A DNA stretch of 64,000 nt from positions 186,001 to 250,000 of the forward strand of contig JANJXV010000014.1 in assembly GCA_024803745.1 (NCBI GenBank). Reading direction: 5' to 3'. Numbering within the stretch: position 1 is the stretch's first letter; the number at the start of each line of letters is the position of its first letter. Made by a program: the position numbers and the translations under genes. This stretch comes from Megascapheus bottae. Taxonomy: Eukaryota > Chordata > Mammalia > Rodentia > Geomyidae. The notes below the pieces were generated by a model. It was not told the origin of the DNA, did no database searches, and saw only the letters and a list, made by a program, of their open reading frames with translations. Of the stretch, positions 56,267 to 64,000 are shown one piece after another.

Positions 56267-57739
56267 TGTTGTGTATTTTCTAAGCACATCAGCTGAAACT
56301 CTATTTGTTCCCTCAAAGAGTCTAGTCCAGTATTAAATATTTAGTAGCTACTCAAGAAATAATACAAAAGATAACTGGAAACCAAATGACCAGCTGTATT
56401 AGAAATGGTTGCAGAAATGTTTGAATCTACAGAACTAAATGCCGCTACTAATAACACATGCTGCCAATAACAATTAATCCAAATCACATCTCAATATATA
56501 AATTCTGTTTTTTAAGTAGCACGAGGCTGACTTAGAAAATGCCATTGACATGAAAAGAATTTATAGAAGAAAAGATAGGACTACCCACACTTCTTTTCTT
56601 TTCCAATTGCATGTGCTGTTACTCTATAGGATAGACACCATGCTACAAAAAGGGTGGGAAAAAAATCTGTACCTTCAATGTCAGTTAAAGGGAAATTCCT
56701 ATCCAAAGGTAGACTGGGAAAAACAATGCCAGCCCTAATAAGTAAAAGCTGAGAAGTACAATGAAATGTGGAATAATGATAATGATAACCGATAAAACCC
56801 AAAATGATGAAGGCAGACTTGAGTGGTCTTTTTAAGCAAATGAGTATTTCTCTGCCTGGAAGGTAGCTGAGGACACAGTTATTGATTCTGTCTTAATGAT
56901 GATGTGGCCAGCTGAGCAACAAAAAGAAAATAGTAAGAGCAATAATGTTTCAAAAGGTTACTGCGGCTATGAAGGTTAGAAAGAACCATGAAACACACAC
57001 TGCTGCCTGGAATAGTATTTATTGTATTCCTATTCAAAATGCTTTATACTAAGGCTCAAAATAATTAACTTACTTCTGAAAATGTTCCAAAGGTATATAA
57101 GTCATATCTCTTTGACATTTGACCTTTGCATCTTCCTTAAAGTCGAAAATATTTCAGTTCAACCAAATATTGCTTAGGTTTTGTTACCTTCTAGGCACTG
57201 GGTAGAAGCTGCAAAAGACATTCATTGGTAAAGATACTTGACTATGGTTGATTATGCATTATTGCATCCCCAGGCAATAAGAACAGGATATTGGAGCTAT
57301 GAAAGTGAACCCTGCATTCATACCTTTGTGTAGAAAAATGAAAGCCATGACATTCAAGCATCACAACAAATAATGAGAATTTTCCTTTCCTATGGAAAAT
57401 TTAGTGGAGAAGAAAAATGTATGAACATGGAGCTAAGGTAAGGCTGACTGAGAAATATACTTAGAGATGAGTTGTATCACTAAATAAAGCAAGACGTTGA
57501 TTTTTTAACTCAGAGCATTTTGAAGAAAAATGGATTTGAACAGCCATATCAATATGGATGGCAACTGGAGGTAGAGAGAGGGCAGGGCAATTTGAGACAA
57601 AATATCAAGTTTCCAATATAGCACCTATTTAAATGTCAGGAATAAGAGAAACAATATTGTAGTTTTAAAGGTAACAATGGAAGACCAAGAGGATCTCTGA
57701 AACAATCATTCCTAGAAATCAGAATGCAATGGTGCTTTT
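56267..57739. other. Unassigned AT-rich sequence, 1.5 kb
   Basis: No gene or family is recognised. Short open frames on both strands near 56550-56802 overlap each other and are not called. Confidence 0.5.
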
Positions 57740-57886
57740 TTTTTTGCTTCTCTTTGTTTTTTTCATATATTTTATTGTACAGTTATATTTGCCAGATAGA
57801 AGAAGCATTACTTCCACACATTGATACCCCTTCTCATGTTTTGTCCCCATTTCCCTTCCCCCACCCCCTCTCCTCATCTTGTTTTT
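57740..57886 (-). mobile_element. L1 3' end fragment, minus strand
   Basis: T-run, catatattttattgtacagt, tatatttgccagatagaaga, acattgatacccc, ttctcatgttttgtccccat and a C-rich tract. The flanks tgcaatgg (57724) and tgcagtgg (57886) may be a target-site duplication lying within an older SINE head. Confidence 0.85.
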
Positions 57887-57887
57887 G

Positions 57888-58195
57888 CAGTGGCTCATAA
57901 GAGCTGTAATGACAGCTACTTGGTGGGAAGGATCATGGTTTAACACTAGCCCAAGCAAAAGGTTATAAAGACCTTTGTCAAACAATAATTCAAGCATACT
58001 GGTAAGGCCTGTCATCCTAGTTACTTAAGAGGTGAATTTTAATCTAAATCTACCGTTAGGAAAAAATATGATTGTCTGCATGAAAATAGCTAATTTTTTT
58101 AAAGGGCTGAAGGCATGGTTTAAGTAGTTTAACACCTTATCTACCAGGAACAAGCCCATGAGTTCCAAGTCTAGTACCCAAACAAATAAACAAAA
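57888..58195 (+). mobile_element. Decayed SINE cluster
   Basis: A B1-like head (gtggctcataagagctgtaa), a second head-like piece (tactggtaaggcctgtcatc, ctagttacttaagagg) and a right-half end (catgagttccaagtctagta) with an A-rich tail. Probably two overlapping old SINEs. Boundaries are uncertain. Confidence 0.5.
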
Positions 58196-58447
58196 AAATC
58201 TGACCAGTGTCTGAGTTTAATTTATAGACAATGAGAGACAAATGAAGATTTTCTGAGTGAAAAAATAATATGATAGTATCCATGATACAGAAAGACATTT
58301 AAACATATTTGGGTACTATTTCATTTTTAATACAAAAAGACATAAATAAAAATGATGGATATATTTTAAAAAGAGATATTGTAATAACAAGTGATTTTCT
58401 TTGCAAATTTTCTAAGTGTTGACAAGGAAAAAAAATCTGTATTTTTT

Positions 58448-58641
58448 TTTTGCCAGTCCTGGGGACTGAACTCAGGGCCTGAGTCCTATCCTTGGGCTTT
58501 TCTCAAGGCTAGTAGTGCTCTACCACTTGAGCCACAGCACCACTTCTGGCTTTTCTATATATGAGGAACCAAGAAATTCAACCTGGGTCTTTGTGTATGC
58601 TAGGCAAGCACTCTATCACTAGGCCAAATACTCAGCCCAGG
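58448..58641 (-). mobile_element. ID-type dimeric SINE with target-site duplication, minus strand
   Basis: T-run, tgccagtcctggggactgaa, tcaaggctagtagtgctcta, cacagcaccacttctggctt and the complement of the head (ctctatcactaggccaaata). The 13-bp repeat atctgtatttttt is at 58435-58447 and 58642-58654. Confidence 0.92.
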
Positions 58642-58654
58642 ATCTGTATTTTTT

Positions 58655-60989
58655 AGAGCATGTTATATACCTTCCCTTGTGCCATAGCCACCAACAAGGC
58701 ATATCTTGTTTATAATTACTGTTACATAAACATGAGAGGCTGGAAGAAAAATAACCTACTGCCATGGAAATACTTAACATTATGCATTGATTAAACAAAA
58801 TGTGGCTATTGGCCTTTGCTCAGGACTTTTACTGAAATTGATTTAAAGCCAAATATTTCCAGTAGCCAGAAAATAATGATACTTTCCCGAATAATCTGAG
58901 TCTGGTCCTAGAATAGCACTGTAAAAAGAATCAGTTAGATCACAAATCTAGGAAATAAAGGTGTTTTCCCTCACAGAGCAGGAAGGCACTAAATAAGCCA
59001 AGCACTTGGAAATTGAAGTCTAATGTGACATATTTCAAGGATGAATAAGCTGCCCCTCCTGTGGGCTCTACCATTTTTAATAAAAAGCAATCCTGTCATA
59101 TTGAGTACAGGATTAACTTGTCCTTTCTAGAACAATATCATTTGCTCTTCATGTGGTGAGCAAGAGGAAACTGGTGCAGAAGCTAACTGAGAAATACAAT
59201 CCTGAAAAATGGGTGGAGAGGATTGAGAACTTGGGTAAGTTCAGGGTCATTGAAGAAGCCATTTGAATGATGCATCTCATTCTTGTTCTTTTTCTTCAGT
59301 ATGTATTGGAAAGTAAGATTCTAGAACTCAAACCAATTCTTTTTCATTTTTCTCACAGTTTGGTTACCCTATAACTTAACACTACAGCAGGCAAAAATTC
59401 ATTTACCAATAAAAAATTGATTATAAAGTATATTTTAAAATGGTATCTCAAATCCATTCACAGAGAGGGGGAAAATGATAGTATCTAACTGTGAGAGTTT
59501 GGGTAAAGAATTTTTGAGCCCCATGTGGGAAATTATTCTTAACATAGTTTCAGGTATATGTGTATTTCCTTAGAAACAAAATATTTGATTTTTACGGAGT
59601 CTACTGAAAAGAAACAAAGTAGTCCATTTTCATTTTTCAACAGAATTTCAATATTTCTTTCAAACTCAAGGCCCAAGCCAAATACTTAGTAGAGAATGAA
59701 GGTCAGTATGGCTTGAAGTTCAAAATTTAGAACTAATTGTTTATAGTACACAATCCACCAATCTGTTCTGGACATGTTTCTGATCTTTCCCATCTATTCT
59801 GAACAGAGATTGCCTAGAAGTTGATGCTATTCCCAACATCAGGGTCTAAAGGGCAGGCCTGGTAAGAACACCATGCCTCTCACAGTTGTCTGTATGGGTA
59901 TGTCAAACGAATGGTAACAGATGCAATCAGAATTTGGTCTAAACAAATCAGAAAGCAAAGCCAATACCACAAGAAGCCAAGTGGGTCAAGCACAGAATGA
60001 ACTGAACATTAAGAGGAAATAAAGTGAGCCTTGCAAAAACCTCTGAGCTCAATTCTAGGTTTCCAAATTATTTTTTTATGTGATTTCCTTCAATCACTGG
60101 TGCAGATTCACTAGGATCTGTTAAGAGTCAACTAGAAAAACAGCAGATAGACATCCCATAATAAGTATATGGTTTGTAAAAATTTCTATTCAATATCCTT
60201 GAAGGGATTCACCTTCAATTATATAAATGCATATAAAATGCTTAAAGAGGAATTTAGTGTTACTAGCGACACTTTATCTTACTAATAACTATTCAGCCAG
60301 GACTGGTCTCTCCAATAGTCCTCATTCCTCCAGTCACATGGATTTTCATTTTTTAAGAACTTCCTTCAACATTAAACTTAGTCTTGACACTGCCTAATTA
60401 TCAAAAATAAATCATTATTGAATTGGACAATCCATTTACAAATGAATACCTATCTCTCCCCAAATCCCCATCAAATCAGGATAGTATGATATAAATTCAT
60501 TTAAATTGCAACTGTGCTGTTTACCTGTCCTACTCATTATAGTAGTGTAAGTAGTATAAAACAGGTCTTACTCTAACAGATGGAAATGGTCTAACCAAGT
60601 ATTGGAGAGAAGAAAATTATCAGGAAAAAGAAATAAATTGGTGTGAGTGTATGATAAATAAACAATCACAAGTAAGCATGGAGAAACACATAGAACAACA
60701 GACATTGTGGCAAATATCACATACTCAGCTAAGAAAGTCTTTATTCTAGACCATGTAGTATTGTAGTAAAGTAAACAGGAAAGAATCAGGGAATCTTGTG
60801 ACTCAAAGTTTGCCATAGTAATAAAATGAAGAATGAATTTTAAAAAAAAAGAAAGAATGAGATTGGAACATGGTATGGAAACAGAAGGCTACTGAAGATC
60901 AGAGAATGATACAAAAGATGCAATCATACAAAGTAATGATTTTTGTGAGTGCTCATGTCATCCTTATTCTGGATGCCAGGAAATTCTTC
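58655..60989. other. Unassigned sequence, 2.3 kb
   Basis: No transposon is recognised. 58870-59290 has the mixed texture of a possible conserved non-coding element and no sustained open frame. No exon is recognised. Confidence 0.42.
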
Positions 60990-61245
60990 TGATTATACAA
61001 AATCTTTCATTCTGGAACCTTAGCTCAAATAGTTTCCCTTCCATGAACGTGTTCATTTGAAACTATTCCTTCATATATTACTTTTCCCTCACAAGCCTCT
61101 GTTGCTCCTCATACTTCTAGGTCATTCTGCTTTGCATTTGAGTTTCTGTTTACATGTTTAGTGCTTTTATTATATTACAAACTCCTCACAAAAGAGGAGT
61201 TGGCTCTCAATCCTTGGCCAATTCATTCTATACCTATTCTTCTAA
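60990..61245 (+). mobile_element. Possible L2 LINE 3' end fossil
   Basis: Ttctggaaccttagctcaaa, gtgcttttattatattacaa, actcctcacaaaagaggagt and tggctctcaatccttggcc follow the L2 order (ctcagctcaaatgtc, tgtaagctccttgagggcagg). Weak. Confidence 0.4.
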
Positions 61246-63412
61246 GAACATCTTGAAAAATAACTTCTATGTAATAATTTGTATAAATAAATGATACAAT
61301 TGAACTTCCTTGATGACATGCTTTGTTGCTTTGCATTAGTACAGTCATAACTAAATTCCAGAGCCAAGAGCAAGAAATGATCAAAGACAATAGGGCTAAC
61401 TTCAGAAAATCTATACTGGGTTCTGGAAAAAAAGAAGCAGCTAGAAGCAGCTAGGTAATCACTGATACAAGTTTCTTTATTTAAAAAAAAATCTTTCTGT
61501 CCATCTTTCTGCAAATCATGGCAATAGTAATGGAGACCCAAGTACATTTTCTTTGTAAACTAAAAAAATATATATACTAACATCGAACAAAAGCTCTTTC
61601 AATTCACTGCCACAAACCAGACTTCTTTCTCTAACTTTTCCCTTACATACCAATGTGAAAATGAAAAAGAGAAAACTCACTTGAATGCTTTTCCAGCTAG
61701 GACTATCCAAACATAAGCCCTCGCGTACCCCAGACAATTTAGTTGTAAGGGACAGGGGAAGCTTGGCAAAAAAAAAAATAATAACATCTTTTTTTTCTTT
61801 TATTACTACTCTACCACTAAGGAAAGGAGCTCTGGCTATTTTCTTCCCCAAAAGAAGATTGGATCCTGAGCTATTCATTAAAAACTAATCAAGAATTTTG
61901 GATGTTATAATTGAGAAGGGGTAAAACACAAAAGGAGAGCCATCCAGAGCTACTGGCTTCCTAAGAAGAATTCCTCAGCATTAATATCACTTTTCCAAAA
62001 TCCCTTTGAGGATAGCTGCTTAGATGCTGAGAGAAAATAATTGAACAATTTCATGGTGACATTAAACAGCAACTCATAATTGACCTCAATATGAATAGCA
62101 ATAAAGATGGAGAGAATGACATATGCTCTATACAGTAAGAATAGGCAGGACTAAAACCTTAATGCCTTTAACTCTATCGAGGAAAGAACACATGAGGAAA
62201 GTGTTTCATAATCACACAAAGCCCATTTGCTTTCGTGGCTGAGCTGGAGGTTTTCATATCACCTCTGCTCACTGGCTACATGAAAATGATAGGAACACCT
62301 CCTATAGAAATAGGACTCTCAAATTTGCATTGATCCAGGAATTGGCCAATTTGATTATGCCACTTCTAGTTCTCAAATAACATTTCACTTGGCCATGTCA
62401 AAGTGAAGTGCTACATAATTTTTGTTTAATCAGCACTAACAGCAACTAAAGAATGATGGGTCTTCAGAGTAGTAAGACATGGTACCAGTAGCTACAGATA
62501 AAGGGAAAAGCTTGGTTTCACCCTTCCCTCGATCCATCTTCATATCCTAGATCAAACTACATGAGCAGAGCAGGAGGCATTTACTCACAGTATTTGATAT
62601 TCAACTTCTTTAGACAACCCAAATCTGAAAAAGCAAATTAGTGACTATATTGTTTTTGACACTTGCTCCGTTGAGTACTTGTCTCCACAGAATAGTCCAT
62701 GCAGAATGAATATTTAGAACACCTTGGTACTTAAAGTGTAATTAAATAAAATTTCTAGATGAAGGAACATATGTCAAAGCAAGTAACAAATGATTGTATA
62801 GCCTGGGTCTCAGGCTGTTTATGCTCCTGTGTCTTCTGACACAGGACTCCATTATCTACCTACTTGCTCACCCAGGGATGCTGCTTTCCTTGATTAGAGT
62901 CATGTGGTGGCCTCCACATTTATCTGCTGACCATCACAGCTACCTGCTACTCGTCTGCACAATCTAGCCAATTAACACACAACTTTTAGTTTAGCTGAAA
63001 AGATCCATCTCTCTTGATTGACACCAATTTCTTTATTCTCATCTCCTGGATACTCCACCCACTCTTCACACCATCTAAAATGGATAAGAATTGACTACTT
63101 GTAGTTGCACAGACCCTGTTGGAAGCTTAGTCCTTCTGTACTTGCTGTACTCTTCCTTCAGCTATGAATAAGCCTCTATGGCTTTTATCTGTAGTACTTT
63201 TCCAAGGTGCAACTGATTTTGTAAATGCCTCACCTGAGAATGTCCTCTCACACAATGTGAAAAATCATTTTCTGTAGAACTCTTGTGCATTGTGTAATTA
63301 TGTGGTGAAAATTATTCTACCCTATGCAGATTATATGATCTACTACACCTTTACTAGAAGGTAAGCTTATCAAGTGCCTTCACTGAAGTACAAAAATAGA
63401 ATAATGAAGCTC
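61246..63412. other. Unassigned sequence, 2.2 kb
   Basis: No SINE or young L1 is seen. Minus-strand open frames at 61242-61547 and 61516-61878 (101 and 120 codons) overlap each other and resemble no family known to me. 63260-63400 (ctttactagaaggtaagctt) could be L2 debris. Confidence 0.42.
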
Positions 63413-63511
63413 ATTTAAGGCATTATAATACCAATCTTCTGGTACTCAGTTTCCCATTCAAAAAGAACTAAATTCAAGAATGAAAAGATAAAGTCCTAAA
63501 ACAATTCCTCA
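63413..63511. repeat. 99-bp duplicated unique segment, copy B
   Basis: Partner of 39735-39833. The edges are abrupt: the preceding aatgaagctc and the following aacggctactgccg do not match copy A's flanks. No A-tail and no obvious flanking duplication. Confidence 0.93.
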
Positions 63512-63589
63512 AACGGCTACTGCCGAAATCAGAATAGAGGTTCCTCAAGGTTTTAAAATAAATTTCCAATTATAACACTTCTGGATGCA

Positions 63590-64000
63590 TTCTCCACAGG
63601 ATCAAACTCAGTATACTTTAGAAATGTATGTAAACATGTATCCAACACTATGTAGGAGACATAGGTATCACCACACTATTCTCAAATAGTCAAGTTATGG
63701 AATCAATCAAGATTTTTTAAAAGTTGTATACATGCATTAAGTGAATGATTATTCACCTATAAAGAAGAATGAAACTTCTTTGCTAGAAAATGGATAGAAC
63801 TAGAGATTATTATGTTAAGCCAAAATCCCAAAAATAATTATTGAAAAATTTTCTCTTGTGTTTGGAATTTTGAAAGCACAAGAAAATAAAAGGGGAACTA
63901 ACAAGGACATAGAAAGGAAAAATAGGGAGTAAGGAATAAGAGTAGGAAATAGCATGTTATATGCAAACATCAACAATGTCATCAATAAACTTATTACTCT
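63590..64000 (+). mobile_element. Older L1 ORF2 end and 3' UTR, running off the window
   Basis: Aagttatggaatcaatcaag, gtgaatgattattcacctat, aaagaagaatgaaacttctt, ggatagaactagagattatt and atgttaagccaaa follow the L1 ORF2 C-terminus at the DNA level. Then comes an A/G-rich 3' UTR. All frames are broken. Confidence 0.8.

Noticed and set aside
61242..61878. Two overlapping minus-strand open frames (101 and 120 codons)
   Set aside because: They overlap each other in different frames and resemble no family known to me. Nothing supports transcription.
1..64000. CRISPR array, operon or prokaryotic element
   Set aside because: Dimeric SINEs, L1, MIR and microsatellites mark this as mammalian nuclear DNA. 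No regularly spaced identical repeats with unique spacers were seen.

Overview
The window is AT-rich vertebrate nuclear DNA packed with decayed retrotransposons. I find no gene in it that I can defend. There is no operon-like packing, no CRISPR array, and no recognisable multi-exon gene, rRNA or functional tRNA. The longest open frame is 144 codons, and the ATG-started open frames are either L1 ORF2 remnants, simple-sequence translations or chance openings. The region reads as intergenic DNA or a very long intron.

The likely host is a rodent of the kangaroo rat / pocket mouse / pocket gopher group (Geomyoidea). This rests on two related short elements seen repeatedly: an ID-ID type dimer with a tRNA-like head, and a B1-headed element that shares the same ID-like right half. 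This SINE style, with B1 and ID present together, is what I recall for geomyoid rodents. The species assignment is inference.

Layout. 0-6 kb: two minus-strand SINEs, an unexplained higher-GC block (2270-2910), a MIR, a 5'-inverted L1 with target-site duplications (4232-5452) and a short minus-strand L1 end. 6-12 kb: a (TG)n array, a pyrimidine-rich tract and a purine-rich tract, then clustered SINEs. 12-20 kb: mostly unassigned AT-rich DNA with layered L1 fossils around 14.5-15.7 kb. 20-26 kb: nested L1s, including a fossil reverse-transcriptase segment, SINEs and a second inverted L1. 27-34 kb: short antisense L1 ends, a head-to-head L1 pair at 33 kb and long unassigned stretches. 34-42 kb: an RFX-like X-box, an L1 end with a probable 3' transduction (38.5 kb), a 41-bp L1 micro-insertion (40.26 kb) and a MER5A-like fossil. 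42-50 kb: L2, MIR, SINEs and a 2.2-kb L1 composite with another L1 nested in it. 50-64 kb: an L1 end with 21-bp duplications (52.9 kb), weak open frames near 54 kb, more SINEs, and an older L1 at the right edge.

Nothing here is a gene system. The interest lies in the record of retrotransposition: 5' inversions, a 3' transduction, a micro-insertion, and SINE tails that became (CA)n microsatellites. A 99-bp unique segment is also present twice (39.7 and 63.4 kb) with three mismatches and no sign of retrotransposition. All identities and alignments were made by eye.
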